NCBI GenBank assembly: GCA_030674185.1
Contig: JAPXFY010000022.1
Coordinates: 47,296,398-47,360,397, forward strand
DNA length: 64,000 bases
Source of the DNA: Monoplex corrugatus
Taxonomy: Eukaryota > Mollusca > Gastropoda > Littorinimorpha > Ranellidae
Reading direction: 5' to 3'
A program made the translations under genes and the position numbers. This document shows, piece by piece, positions 44,650 to 56,470 of the stretch (within the stretch, counting starts at the first letter, position 1; each line of letters begins with the position of its first letter). The notes below the pieces were generated by a model. That model was not told where the DNA came from. It worked only from the letters and a program-made list of their open reading frames with translations, and made no database searches.

Positions 44650-47420
44650 GTTCTTCTTTTTGTTGTTGGTGTTGTTCTTGTCGTCGTTCTTCGCGTTGTC
44701 GTCGTTGTTCTTCGCGTTGTCGTCGTTGTTCTTCGCGTTGTCGTCGTTCTTCGCGTTGTCGTTGTTCTTCTCGTTGTCATCGTTGTTCTCGTTGTCGTCG
44801 TTGTTCTCCGTTGTCGTCGGTTGTTTTTCTCGTTGTCATCCTTGTTGTTCTTCTCGTTGTCGTCCTTGCTCTTCTCGTTGTTCTCGTTCTTCTCGCGAGC
44901 TCGTTGTGGTTCTTTTCCGTCATTGTTGTTCTCGTCGTTGTTCTTTTCGTCGTTCTCGTTGTCGTGTCGTTGTTCTCGTCGTTACTGTTCTCATCGTTGT
45001 TCTCGTCGTCGTTGTTCTCGTTGTAGTTGTTTTCTGTTGTTTTCCTCGTTCTCGTTCTTCTCGTTGTCGTCGTTCTTCTCGTTTGTCGTTGTTCTTCTCG
45101 TGGTCGTCGTTTTTTCTCATTGTCGTCGTTCTCGTTGTTCTCATTGTCGTTCTCGTTGTCGTTCTCGTTGTTGTTCTCGTTGTTATCTCGTTGTTCTCGT
45201 CGTTGTTCTCGTCGTTGTTGTCCTTGTAGTTGTTCTCGTTGCTGTTGTTCTCACTGTTCTCGGTGCTCTGTTCTCGTTGCTGTTGTTCTTGTTGTTGGTG
45301 TTATCGTTGTTGGTGTTCTCACTGTTGTTCTTCTCGTTGTTGTTCTCGTTCTCGTTGTTCTTGTCGTCGTTCTCGTTGTTGTTGTTCTCGTTGTTGATCT
45401 CGTAGTTGTTCTCGTCGTTGTTGTTCTCGTCGTTGTTTTCCTTTGTTGTCCTTGTTGTTGTTCTCGTTGCTGTTGTTCTCACTGTTCTCGTTGTTGTTGT
45501 TCTCGTTGTTAGTGTTCTCGCTGTTGTTGTTCTCGTTGTTGATGTTCTCGTTGCTGTTGTTCTCGTATTGTCTCGTTGTGTTGTTCTCGTTATTGTTCTC
45601 GTTGTTATCGTTTAGTTGTTATCGTTTCAGTTGTTATCGTTCTCGTTGTTATCGTTCTCGTTATCGTTTTCGTTGTTCTCGTTGTTATCGTTCTCGTTAT
45701 CGTTGTTCTCGTTGTTATTGTTCTCGTTGTTGTTCTCGTTGTTGGTGTTCTCATTGTTGGTGTTCTCGTTGCTGTTGTTCACGTTCTCGTTATTGTTCTC
45801 GTTGTGGTTGTTTTTGTTGTTGGCGTTCTCGTTATTTTCTCGTCGTTGTTCTTCTCGTTGAGGTCGTTGTTCTTCTCGTTGTCGTGTTATTGTTCTGTTG
45901 TCGTCGTTATTGTTCTCGTTGTCGTCGTTGTTCTAGTTGTTCTCGTTGTCGTCGTTGTTCATCTTGTTGTCATCATTGTTCTTCACATTGTCGTCCTTGT
46001 TCTCTTTGTCGTTCTTTTCGTTGTTCTTCTTGTTGTCGTCGTTGTTGCTCTTCTCGTTGTCGTCGTTCTCGTTGTTATTCTTCTCGTTGTCGTCGTTCTT
46101 GTTGTTCTCATTGTCGTCGTTGTTCTTGTTGTTCTCATTGTCGTCGTTGTTGTTCTCGTTGTCGTCGTTGTTCTTGCATTCTTGTTCTCGTTGTCGTTCT
46201 TCTTGTTGCTGTTGTTCTAACTGTTGTTCTCGTTTTTGTTCTTGGTGTTCTCGTTATTGTCCTCGTTATTGTCCTCGTTATTGTTCTCGTTATTGTTCTC
46301 GTTGTTATTGTTCTCGCTGTTGGTTGTTCTCGCTGTTGGTGTTGTTGTTCTCGTTGCTGTTGTTCTCATTGTTATTGTTCTCGTTATTGTTCTGGTTGTT
46401 ATTGTTCTCGTTGTTATTGTTCTTGTTGTCTCGTTGCTGGTGCTCTCGTTGTTGGTGTTCTCGTTGTTAGTGTTCTCGTTGTTGGTGTTCTCGTTGTTGG
46501 TGTTCTCGTTGTTGTTGTTCTCGTTGTTTTCATTGTTGGTGTTGTTTTCGTTGTTGGTGTTGTTTTCGTTGTTGGTGTTCTCGTTGTTGCTGTTCTCATT
46601 GTTGTTCTCGTGTTCTCGTCGTTCTTCTCGTTGTGGTCGTTGCTGTTCTCGTTGTCGTTATTGTTCTCGTTGTCATCATTATTGTTCTTGTTGTCGTTAT
46701 TGTTCTCGTTGTCGTCTCGTTGTGTCTCGTTGTTCGTTGTTCTTCTTGTTGTTGTCCTTGTTGTTCTAGTTGTTGTTCTCGTTGTCTTTCTGTTGTTCTT
46801 ATTGTCGTCCTTGTTGGTCTTCTCGTTATCGTCGTTCTTCTTCCTGTTGTCGTTCTTATTGTCGTCGTTGTTGGACTTTTCGTTGTCGTCGTTGTTCTTC
46901 TCGTTGTCGTCGTTCTCATTGTTGTCGTTGTTCTCTCTGTTCTCGTTCTCGTATTTTTTTCTCGTTCTTCTCGTTGTTCTGTCGTTGCTCTCGTTGTTGG
47001 TGTTTCTCAATGTTGGTGTTATTCTCGTTGTTGTTCTCGTTGTTCTGGTTGTTGTGGTTCTGGTTGTTGTTCTGGTTGTTGTTCTTGTTCTCGTTCTGGT
47101 TATTGTTCTCTTGTTGTTGTTCTCGTTGTTGTTGTTCTGGTTATCGTTGTTTTTCATTGTCGTCGTTATTCTTCTCACTATCGTCGTCGTTGTCTCATTG
47201 TCATCGTTCTTCTCATTATCATTGTTCTTCTCATTGTCGTCGTTGTTCTCGTTATCGTTGTTCTTCTCGTTGTGGTCGTTGTTCTCATTGTCGTCGTTGT
47301 TCTTCTCATTGTTTTCCTTGTTGTTCTCGTTTTCTCGTTGTTGCTCTCTTTTTTTTCTCGTTGTTCGTCTTGTTGCTGTTGTTCTCGTTGTTGTCATTGT
47401 CTTCCTTGTTATTCTTCTCG
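44650..47420. repeat. Higher-order block A inside the giant array
   Basis: Rare words mark this block: TCTCGCGAGCTCGTTGTG near 44891, GTTGGTGCTCTCG-like words near 46436, and TTGTTGGACTTTTCGTTGTC near 46868. They recur in the same order in the block at 50.04-52.64 kb, so a unit of about 2.7 kb duplicated within the array. Confidence 0.8.
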
Positions 47421-50039
47421 TTGTCGTAATTGTTCTTCTCGATGTCGTCCTGGTTCTTGTTGCCGTCGTTGTTTTCGTTGTAATCGTTGTCCTTCTCGTT
47501 GTCGTTGTTGTTCTTGTCGTTGTCGTTGTTCTTGTCGTTGTCGTTGTTCTCATTGTCGTCGTTGTTCTCGTTGTAGTTCTCGTCGTATTTGTTCTTCCCA
47601 TTGTTGTTCTTTTCGTCGTAGTTGTCGGTGTTCTCGTTTTTCGCGTTGTCGTCGTTGTTCTTGTTGTCATCCTTGTTCTTCTCGTTGTAGTTGTTCTTCT
47701 CGTTGTCATCGTTGTTCTTCTCGTTGTCGTTGTTCTCGTTATTGTCCTTGTTGTTCTCGTTGTCGTTGTTATTCTTCTCGTTGCCGTACTTGTTTTTCTT
47801 CGCGTTGTTATTTTTCTCGTTGTCGTAGTTATTCTTCTCGTTGTCGTAGTTATTCTTCTTCTCGTTGTCGTAGTTATTCTTCTTCTCGTTGTAGTTATTC
47901 TTCTTCTCGTTGTCGTAGTTATTCTTCTTCTCGTTGTCGTAGTTATTCTTCTTCTCGTTGTCGTAGTTATTCTTCTCGTTGTCGTAGTTATTCTTCTTCT
48001 CGTTGTCGTAGTTATTCTTCTCGTTGTCGTAGTTATTCTTCTTCTCGTTGTAGTTATTCTTCTCGTTGTCGTAGTTATTATTCTTCTCGTTGTCGTAGTT
48101 ATACTTGTCGTTGTTTTGTGTATTCTTCTCGTTGTCGTAGTTATTCTTCTCGTTGTCGTAGTTATTCTTCTCGTTGTCGTAGTTATCTTCTTCTGTTGTC
48201 TGTTGTGTATATTCTTCTCGTTGTCGTAGTTATTTTCTTCTCGTTGTCGTAGTTATTTTTCTTCTCGTTGTCGTAGTTATTCTTCTTCTCGTTGTCGTAG
48301 TTATTTTCTTCTCGTTGTCGTAGTTATTCTTCTTCCTCGTTGTCGTAGTTATTCTTCTTCGTTGTCGTGTTATTTTCGTTCTCGTTATTTGTATTATTCT
48401 TCTCGTTGTCGTAGTTATTCTTCTCGTTGTTTTCCTGTATTATTCTTCTCGTTGTCGTAGTTATTTTCTTTCGTTTCGGTAGTTTTTCTTCTCGTTGTCG
48501 TATTTTCTTTCTTACTCTTTCGTAGTATTCTTCTCGTTTTAGTTATTCTTCTCGTTGTCGTGTTATTCTTCTCGTTCGTAGTATTTTCTTCTCGAGTTAT
48601 TCTGTGTAGTTATTCTTCTCGTTGTCGTAGTTATTCTTCTCTTGTCGTAGTTATTCTTCTCGTTGTAGTTATTCTTCTCGTTGTCGTTATTCTTCTCGTT
48701 GTCGTAGTTATTTCTTCTCGTTTATTTTCTCGTTGTAGTTATTCTTCTCGTTGTCGTTGTTATTCTTCTCGTTGTCGTAGTTATTCTTCTCGTTTGTAGT
48801 TATTCTTCTCGTTGTCGTGTTATCTTCTCGTTGTCGTATTATTCTTCTCGTTGTCGTAGTTATTCTCGTTGTAGTTATTCTTCTCGTTGTCGTTTTCTTC
48901 TCGTTGTCGTAGTTATTCTTCTTCTTCGTTTTATTCTTCTTCGTTGTAGTTATTCTTCTTCGTTGTCGTTGTTATTCTTCTCGTTGTCGTGTTTTCTTCT
49001 CGTTGTCGTATTTTCTTCTCTTGTCGTTGTTAATCTTCTCGTTGTCGTAGTTATTCTTCTCGTTTGTCGTTGTTATCTTCTCGTTGTCGTAGTTATTCTT
49101 CTCGTTGTCGTTGTTAATCTTCTCGTTGTCGTAGTTATTCTTCTCGTTCGTTATTTTTCTCGTTGTGTTTTTTTTCTTCTCGTTGTCGTAGTTATTCTTC
49201 TCGTTGTCGTCGTTTTTTTCTTCTCGTTGTCGTTTTTTTTCTTCTCGTTGTCGTAGTTATTCTTCTCGTTGTCGTAGTTACTCTTCTCGTTGTCGTAGTT
49301 TACCTTTCTCGTTGTCGTAGTTATCGTCGTTGTTTTTCTCGTTGTCGTAGTTGTCATCGTTCTTCTTTTCTGTTGTGTTGTTTTGTTGTTCTTGTCGTCG
49401 TTCTTCGCGTTGTTGTTCTTCGCGTTGTCGTCGTTGTTCTTCGCGTTGTCGTACGTTTTCTTCGTCGTTGTCGTTTGTTCTCGTTGTCCGTTTTTTTCTT
49501 CTCGTTGTCGTTGTTTCTTCTCGTTGTCGTCCTTGTTGTTCTCGTTGTCGCCTTGTTTCTTCTCGTTGTATTTCGTTCTTCTCGCGAGCTCGTTTGTTCT
49601 TTTCGTCATTTTTTCTCGTCGTTGTTCTCGTCGTTGTAGTTATTTTTCTTCTCGTTGTCGTAGTTATTCTTCTCGTTGTTGTAGTTATTCTTCTCGTTGT
49701 AGTTATTCTTCTCATTGTCGTAGTTATTATTCTTCTCGTTGTAGTTTTTCTTCTCGTTGTCGTAGTTATTCTTCTCGTTGTCGTTATTCTTCTCGTTGTC
49801 GTAGTTATTTTTCTCGTTGTAGTTATTCTTCTCGTTGTCGTAATTATTTTTCTCGTTGTCGTAGTTATTCTTCTCGTTGTCGTAGTTATTTTTCTTCTCG
49901 TTGTCGTAGTTATTTTTCTTCTCGTTGTCGTAGTTATTTTTCTTCTCGTTGTCGTAGTTGTCGTTTGTTGTTCTTCTCGTTGTCGTTTAGTTGTCGTGTC
50001 GTAGTTGTCTGTTCTCGTTATCGTATTTGTCGTCATCGT

Positions 50040-52640
50040 TCTTTTTTGTTGTTGGTGTTGTTCTTGTCGTCGTTCTTCGCGTTGTCGTCGTTGATCTTCG
50101 CGTTGTCGTCGTTCTTCGCGTTGTCGTTCTTCTCGTTGTCAGTTTTCTTCTCGTTGTCGTGTTTCTTCTCGTTGTCGTCTTGTTTCTCTCGTTGTCGTCT
50201 TGTTCTCGTTGTCGTCCTTGTTCTTCTCGTTGTTCTCGTTCTTCTCGCGAGCTCGTTGTGATTCTTTTCCGTCATTGTTGTTCTCGTCGTTGTTGTTCTC
50301 GTCGTTGTTCTTTTCGTCGTTCTCGTTGTCGTCGTTGTTCTCGTCGTTACTGTTCTCATCGTTGTTCTCGTCGTCGTTGTTCTCGTTGTAGTTTTTCGTT
50401 GTAGTTGTTTTCGTTGTTGTCGTTTTCTTCGTTGTTCTTCTCGTTGTCATCGTTCTTCTCGTTGTCGTCGTTTCTTCTCGTGGTCGTCGTTTTTTCTCGT
50501 GTCGTCGTGTTTTTTCTCGTTGTCGTCGTTGTTCTCGTTGTTGTGTTCTCTTTCGTTGTCGTGTTCGTTCTCGTTGTGTTGTTGCTCGTCGTTGTGTTGT
50601 TCGTCGTTGTTGTCCTTGTAGTTGTTCTCGTTGCTGTTGTTCTCACTGTTCTCGGTGTTCTGGTTGTTCTCGTTGCTGTTCTCGTTGTTTGTGTTTTCGT
50701 TGTTGGTGTTCACACTGTTGCTCTTCTCGTTGTGTGTTCTCGTTGTCGTTTCTTCTTCGTTGTTCTCGTCGTTGTTTTCCTTGTTGTTGTCCTCCTTGTA
50801 GTTGTTCTCGTTGCTGTTGTTCTCACTGTTCTCGTTGTTGTTCTCGTTGTTAGTGTTCTCGCTGTTGTTGTTCTCGTTGTTGTTCTCGTTGCTGTTGTTC
50901 TCGATGTTATTGTTCTCGTGTTATTGTTCTCGTTGTTATCGTTCTCGTTGTTCTCGTTGTTATTGTTCTCGTTGTTGGTGTTCTCATTGTTGGTGTTCTC
51001 GTTGCTGTTGTTCACGTTCTCGTTATTGTTCTCGTTGTTGTTTTCGTTGTTGGTGTTCTCGTTATTTTCTCGTCGTTGTTCTTCTCGTTGAGGTCGTTGT
51101 TCTTCTCGTTGTTGTTGTTCTCGTTGTCGTCGTTATTGTTCTTGTTGTCGTCGTTATTGTTCTCGTTGTCGTCGTTGTTCTAGTTGTTCTCGTTGTCGTC
51201 GTTTTTCTTCTTGTTATCATTGTTCTTCATATTGTCGTCCTGTTCTCTTTGTCGTCGTTCTTCTCGTTGTCGTCGTTGTTGCTCTTCTCGTTGTCGTTCT
51301 TCGCGTTGTCGTCGTTCTCGTTGTTATTCTTCTCATTGTCGTCGTTCTCGTTCTTCCATTGTCGTCGTTGTTCTTGTTCTCATTGTCGTTGTTGTTCTCG
51401 TCGTTGTTCTTCTTGTTGTCGTTGTTCTTGCATTCTTGTTCTCGTTGTCGTTCTTCTTGTTGCTGTTGTTCTCGTTTTTGTTCTCGGTGTTCTCGTTATT
51501 GTCCTCGTTGTTATTGTCCTCGTTGTTATTGTTCTCGTTGTTATTGTTCTCGTTGTTGGTGTTCTCGCTGTTGGTGTTGTTCTCGTTGCTGTTGTTCTCA
51601 CTGTTATTGTTCTCGTTGTTATTGTTCTGGTTGTTATTGTTCTGGTTGTTCTTGTTCTTGTTGCTGGTGCTCTCGTTGTTGGTGTTCTCGTTGTTAGTGT
51701 TCGTTGTTGGTGTTCTCGTTGTTTTCATTGTTGGTGTCGTTTTCGTTGTTGGTGTTGTTTTCGTTGTTGGTGTTCTCGTTGTTGCTGTTCTCATTGTTGT
51801 TCTCGTGTTCTTGTCGTTCTTCTCGTTGTGGTCGTTGCTGTTCTTCTCGTTGTCGTTATTGTTCTCGTTGTCATCGTTATTGTTCTTGTTGACGTTGTTA
51901 TTGTTCTCGTTGTCGTCGTTGTTCTCGTTGTCGTCGTTCTTCTTCTTGTTGTCCTTGTTCTTTCTGTTGTCGTTCTTATTGTCGTCCTTGTTGGTCTTCT
52001 CGTTGTCGTTCTTCTTCCTGTTGTCGTTCTTATTGTCGTCGTTGTTGGACTTTTCGTTGTCGTCGTTGTTCTTCTCGTTGTCGTCGTTCTTCTCATTGTC
52101 GTCGTCGTCGTTCTCGTATTTTTTTCTCGTTGTTCTTGTTGTTCTCGTCGTTGTTCTCGTTGTTCTATCGTTGTTGCTCTCGTTGTTCTCGTTGTTGGTG
52201 TTCTCATTGTTGGTGTTATTCTCGTTGTTCTCGTTGTTCTGGTTGTTGTGGTTCTGGTTGTTGTTCTTGTTCTCGTTGTTGTTGTTCTCGTTCTGGTTAT
52301 TGTTGTTCTCTTGTTGTTCTTTGTTGTTCTCGTTGTTGGTGTTCTCGTTGTTCTCGTTGTTCTGGTTATCGTTGTTTTCATTGTCGTCGTTATTCTTCTC
52401 ACTGTCGTCGTCGTTGTTCTCATTGTCGTCGTTCTTTTCATTGTCATCATTGTTCTTCTCATTGTCGTCGTTGTTGTTGTTCTCGTTATCGTTGTTCTCG
52501 TTGTGGTCGTTCTTCTCGTGGTCGTTGTTCTCATTGTCGTCGTTCTTCTCATTGTTTTCCTTGTTCTCGTTTTCTCGTTGTCATTGCTCTCGTTTTTTTT
52601 CTCTCGTTGTTGTTTGTCTTGTTGCTGTTGTTCTCGTTGT
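50040..52640. repeat. Higher-order block B inside the giant array
   Basis: Repeats block A in order, with an offset of about 5.2-5.4 kb that drifts because of small indels. A third, partial copy of the left end (TTGTTCTTGTCGTCGTTCTT and the TCTCGCGAGCTCG word) lies at about 49365-49640. Confidence 0.8.
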
Positions 52641-52669
52641 TGTTGTTCTCGTCCTGTAAAGCAGAATAG

Positions 52670-52765
52670 TCCAGGAACTCATCAGTACCGTCCGTTCAGG
52701 GGATGTCTGGAATGGTGTCCAGCTTAGACGTTGTTCATGAAGTTTCTTCAGTCATCTGTCAATAA
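52670..52765 (+). CDS. Possible short exon at the edge of the giant array
   Basis: After GCAGAATAG a frame reads SRNSSVPSVQGMSGMVSSLD then VVHEVSSVICQ and stops at TAA. It is Ser/Val-rich and unlike the array, but the acceptor is weak, no good donor exists, and no partner exon is proven. A chance frame is quite possible. Confidence 0.2.
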   Translation, partial: SRNSSVPSVQGMSGMVSSLDVVHEVSSVICQ

Positions 52766-52804
52766 GGAGAAAGTATCAAATGTATTCCTATTGTCTTTGC
52801 GTGT

Positions 52805-52955
52805 GATGGTGGTGGTAGTTGGTGATGGTGGTAGTTGGTGGTTGACGGTGGTTGATGATGGTGGTGGTGGTGGTTGGTGGTGGTTGGTGGTGGTGGGTGA
52901 TGGTGGTTGGTGGTGGTGGGTGATGGTGGTGGTGGTGGTTGGTGTTTGGTAGATG
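52805..52955. repeat. (GGT)n/GATGGTGGTTGGT minisatellite
   Basis: GGTGGTTGGTGGTGGTGGGTGATGGT-type units; the plus strand is G-rich. Confidence 0.9.
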
Positions 52956-53119
52956 GTTGTGATGGTAGTTTCCTCGAACGTTGATTTCATATTTACATTC
53001 TTAGAGAAAATTTTATGTAAAAGTATGTTTTGTCCGTTATGCTTTTGTGTATGTACAAGGTCTGTACAGACACACATTAATGTATTTTGTTGTATACGTA
53101 TAGTTGCAGAAGTGTGAAG

Positions 53120-53246
53120 CAGGACTCCTGCCAAAGATGAAGTTGAAGGAGGACATGCAGTGTCTTCATCTGAGGGAGACACGATGGATGAGCAGACACC
53201 ATCCAGTATCGTCTCAGCAAGACCATCAACATGCTCAGAATGCTGA
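53120..53246 (+). CDS. Possible terminal exon, acidic C-terminus
   Basis: A frame entered with one base after GTGTGAAG reads RTPAKDEVEGGHAVSSSEGD then TMDEQTPSSIVSARPSTCSEC and stops at TGA. The Ser/Glu/Asp-rich content looks coding, and it sits between a microsatellite and a LINE tail. There is no recognised family, the acceptor is mediocre and no partner exon is established. Confidence 0.25.
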
Positions 53247-53271
53247 ACAACGAGGGGAGGTTCCCCCCAAA

Positions 53272-53447
53272 TTATCATGTGCCCTGCCGCACGGCGTTGG
53301 CGATCATGGCCCTCCATACGAATCTATCTTTTGTCGCTGCAAGTTCATCTCCCACCCTCTTTCTTCATCCACTCTACAAGTCTGTCCAGTATTTTCTCCC
53401 AAGGTCCACTTTGTGCTCTTTTTGCCTCTTCCTTTCATGTTGTGATT
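53272..53447 (-). mobile_element. RTE-like LINE, diverged 3' end fragment (copy 10)
   Basis: About 175 bp matching the last part of the LINE but much more diverged than the others (GCCGCACGGCGTTGGCGATC). Directly followed on the right by the 3' tail of the next copy, so one inserted beside the other. Confidence 0.8.
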
Positions 53448-53525
53448 CACAATCATCATCATCAGGTGCCTTGCCACATGGCGTTGGCAATCATGGCCTT
53501 CCATCTGTTTCTATCTCTTGTTGCC

Positions 53526-55478
53526 TCAAGCATCTCTTCTTCTCAGCCACTCTGCAAGTTCGTCCAATATCTTCTCCCTGGGTCTACCTGGTGCTCTTTT
53601 TCCCTCCAGCTTTCCTGTTGTGACCAGGTGTCCCAATTCCCCTTTCCTCATAAAATGGCTAATAAATGTTGCCTGTCTTTTCCTAATCTTCCTTATCAAT
53701 GATCTTCTTGTGTCTGCCTCCATCAAGACTGTCTCGTTCGTTTTCTTTGCTGTCCATGGAACTCTCAACATTCTTCTTAGAAACCACATCTCGGCTGCCT
53801 CAATCTTGTTCTGGCTTTGCTTGTTGACTGTCCACGCATCACAACCGTATAACAGTATTGGTTCTATATAACATTCAAGAACTGTCTTCCTGATGTTAAT
53901 TTATAGGCATTTGTTGGTAAGAATGCTTTTCATCTTTTTGAATGCTGTTTTGGCTTGGCCGATTCTGCTGGCTATTTCTGATGTGCATCTGCCGTCTGAT
54001 GAAATAATCGTTCCCAGGCATTTAAACTTATCAACCTGTCTCAAGGCTGTACCGTTTGCTCGTTTGCTGTTATTTTGCTTGAGGGGATTTCATGTTTTTT
54101 ACTGATAACCATGACTTCAGACTTCCCACTGTTTAGTTCCAACCCCTTACGTTTGCTTTCTATTTCTAGTATATTCACGAGATTTTGTAGGTCCCTTTCA
54201 TTTTCTGCAATTAGCACGGTGTCATCTGCGTATCGAATGTTGTTTATCATTTTTCCTCCAACCTTTAATCCAGGGTCTTCCTCTAGGTTTCTCGTGATGT
54301 TTTCGCTGTAAAGTGAAAACAGATCTGGTGACAAAACACAACCCTATCTGACTCCTCTTTCGATGTTCTGGAAAGAGCTTATATCGTCGTTTTCTATTCT
54401 CATTGCAGCTGTTTGTTCCCAATACATATTTCTGATTGTTCAATATTGAGTCTATTTGGTTGATCAATTCTTCATGTCTTACCTGATCGAAAGCCTTGGT
54501 ATAATCAACATAGCATAAATATAAATCCTTATTCATCTCGACTGACCTCTCTATGATAGTTCCTCGGATGTATATGACATTAAAAGTTCCTTTCCTTTCC
54601 ACAAATCCACACTGTTCATCTGCTATTTCTCTTTTGATTCTATTCCTTGTCCTCATCATGATTATTCTTAATAGGATTTTTGTTACATGACTCATCAAAC
54701 TGACTGTGCGATGGAGTTTGCATTCTATAGCCCCTGTCGTCTTTGGAAGTGCAATGAAAATTGACTGACATATCTTTGGGGATTTTTTCAGCGTCATAAA
54801 TTTCATTTAAGAGAACCGTTATTTTTTCAATACAAATTCTTCCAGGGCTTCAATTATCTCTGTAGTAATGTTGTCTGGTCCTGGGGCTTTTCCTGGTTTC
54901 ATCTTTTTCAGTGCTGCTCTAACTTCATCTTTCATTATGAGTGGTCCTTCAAAGTTCTTTCTTATAATGTGTTCTTCGTTTCTGTCATCTTCAAAGAGGT
55001 CTTTAATGTACTCTCCCCATCTTTCTAATATTTTGTCTTTTTCCGTGATAAGCGTACCACCTTTCGATTTTAAGCAACCAGCTGATGTGCATGTATTTTT
55101 CCTGTGGACAATTTCTTCAATTCATCTGTACATACCCTGAGGATCCGTTTTGTGTTGGTCTTCTGTTTCTTTGCAGTTTGTTTTCAGCCAAGCTCCTTAG
55201 CTTCATTGCACCTATTCCTGATTTCTGTGTTTATCTTCCTGTATGTCTCTTCGTTTCTCTTTTCCTTCCTCCGTTCCTCCATCAAGCCTAAAATTTCTTT
55301 TGTCATCCAGTTCTTTTTTGCTTTTCTATCTACTTCAGGGATTTCTTCACAAGCTTCATTTATCGAATTTCTCAACTTTGTCCATTGTTCCTCACTGTCA
55401 CTAAGGTCTTCCAGAGCACTGAATTTGTTTTGAACATGTATGTTAAATGTTTTACGTATCACTTCATCTGTCTTTAAG
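53526..55478 (-). pseudogene. RTE-like reverse transcriptase and C-terminal region, broken
   Basis: After an alpha-helical linker (DRKAKKNWMTKEILGLMEER) come reverse transcriptase words: KKMKPGKAPGPDNITTE-like sequence near 54870-54900, CGFVERKGTFNVIYI, LCYVDYTKAFDQVRHEEL with the first catalytic Asp, SPDLFSLYSENITRNLEE, and NIRYADDTVLIAENERDLQN with the YADD active site (54221-54232). The C-terminal region is VPWTAKKTNETVLMEADTRR, GRPREKILDELAEWL. Frameshifts occur between most pieces, so the copy is inactive. Confidence 0.9.
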
Positions 55479-55479
55479 A

Positions 55480-56391
55480 GTCCAAGATTTAGTTTGATGT
55501 TGTTTTTGGTCTGTTTCCGTTTCCTTAATTTCAGCCTAAATCTTCCCATTACAGGATTGTGGTCACTGTTGCAGTCTGTGTCTGGTAGTGTTTCTAAATC
55601 TTTTATTAATCAGAATTTAGTCAATCTGATTTTTGTTATTATCTCCTGGACTCATTCAAGTCAAGTTTCTTCTATTAGGCTGCTCAAACCAGGTGTTTCC
55701 TAATATGAACTCATTCATCTGTGCCCATTCTGCAAATTTCCCTCCCCTTTCATTTTGTGTGCCAAATCCATGAGATCCAACTACACTTATATCCTCCACC
55801 CTATCCTGTCCCACTTGAGCATTAAAATCTCCCATTATTACAGTAACTTCTTGTGATTTACATTGGGCCTTGGCCATCTCTAATACTTCAAAGAAGTTGT
55901 CGATGTCTTCCTGAGTACTTGTGGATGTTGGTGCTTACACCTGAATGATGTTGATATCAAATGGCCTGCCTCCCAATTTAACCAGCAAAACTCTGTCGGA
56001 CACAGCCCAGTATCCCCTAACTGCTTTTGATTTGTCCCTGTCCATTACGATGCCTACTTCTCTTTCATGTGAGTTTCCACCAGAGTATATAACTGTATAC
56101 TCTCCTGATGTTATCATGCCTGCCCCCTTCCATCTCACTTTCCCCGAGTCCTAAAATACTAATGTTAAGCCTTTCCATCTCCATTTTGATATTGTCTAAT
56201 TTACCTTTTTGCAACAATGTTCTAATGTTCCATGTTGTGATTTTGGAATTTTTTCTGAGGTTGAGGTTGATGGCAGTAGTTTGCTGACGGTCTGGTGTCA
56301 CCTGCGCAGCATGACGGTCCCTACTGGACGAAAGTGCTCCATAGGAGCACCTATTTACGTCGTTATCTTCATTTTTCTTTTGTCTGGCCAT
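55480..56391 (-). pseudogene. RTE-like endonuclease domain, broken
   Basis: APE-type endonuclease words occur in order on the minus strand: KITTWNIRTLLQKGKLDN with the N-terminal catalytic Asn, GLGESEMEGG, YTVIYSGGNSHEREVGIVM, VTVIMGDFNAQVGQDRVED with the Asp-Asn pair, then NSDHNPVMGRFRLKL with the C-terminal Asp-His pair. In active elements this domain nicks target DNA to prime reverse transcription. Databases often label this domain craniofacial development protein 2-like, because the BCNT gene captured a BovB relative. At least three frameshifts or stops separate the pieces. Confidence 0.88.
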
Positions 56392-56470
56392 GATTGTACT
56401 GGGGAAAGTACGATGGTGGTTTCCCGTTGCCTTCCATCGGTTTGTTTACGGTCTCTCCACTAGCCTTTGT

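Larger units (their letters stand above)
41005..52650. repeat. Giant degenerate GTTGT/TCTCG array, about 11.6 kb
   Basis: The plus strand is built almost entirely from T, G and C in words such as GTTGTTCTCG, TTGTCGTCGTTG and TTCTCGTTGTCGTAGTTA, with A scarce. Two zones (about 43.85-44.58 and 47.76-50.0 kb) are dominated by an 18-bp unit TTCTCGTTGTCGTAGTTA and a variant with an extra TTC. The other zones mix GTTGTTCTC and GTTGTTGGTGTTCTC units. Stop codons are rare on both strands only because of composition, so frames up to 928 codons occur; I treat none as genes. Copy-to-copy similarity is moderate, so it is old or rapidly diverging, or partly misassembled. Confidence 0.95.
53455..56470 (-). 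mobile_element. RTE-like LINE, longest copy (copy 11)
   Basis: About 3 kb on the minus strand, with tail ATCATCATCATCAGG at the low-coordinate end. From the 5' end it carries the endonuclease region, linker, reverse transcriptase and C-terminal region found truncated in the other copies. Possible 5' UTR continues toward 56890 (AGGTTGTCGTGGGAACGACA and TAGTGGAGAGACCG), but the true start is not fixed. All coding parts are broken. This copy is the internal reference for the family. Confidence 0.9.

Noticed and set aside
41005..52650. Very long open frames (up to 928 codons) in the giant array, rich in Ser/Leu/Val on plus and Thr/Arg or Asn/Asp/Glu on minus
   Set aside because: All frames are open because A (plus) or T (minus) is scarce, so stop codons rarely form. 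Frames overlap on both strands, shift often, and have no splice or start context.
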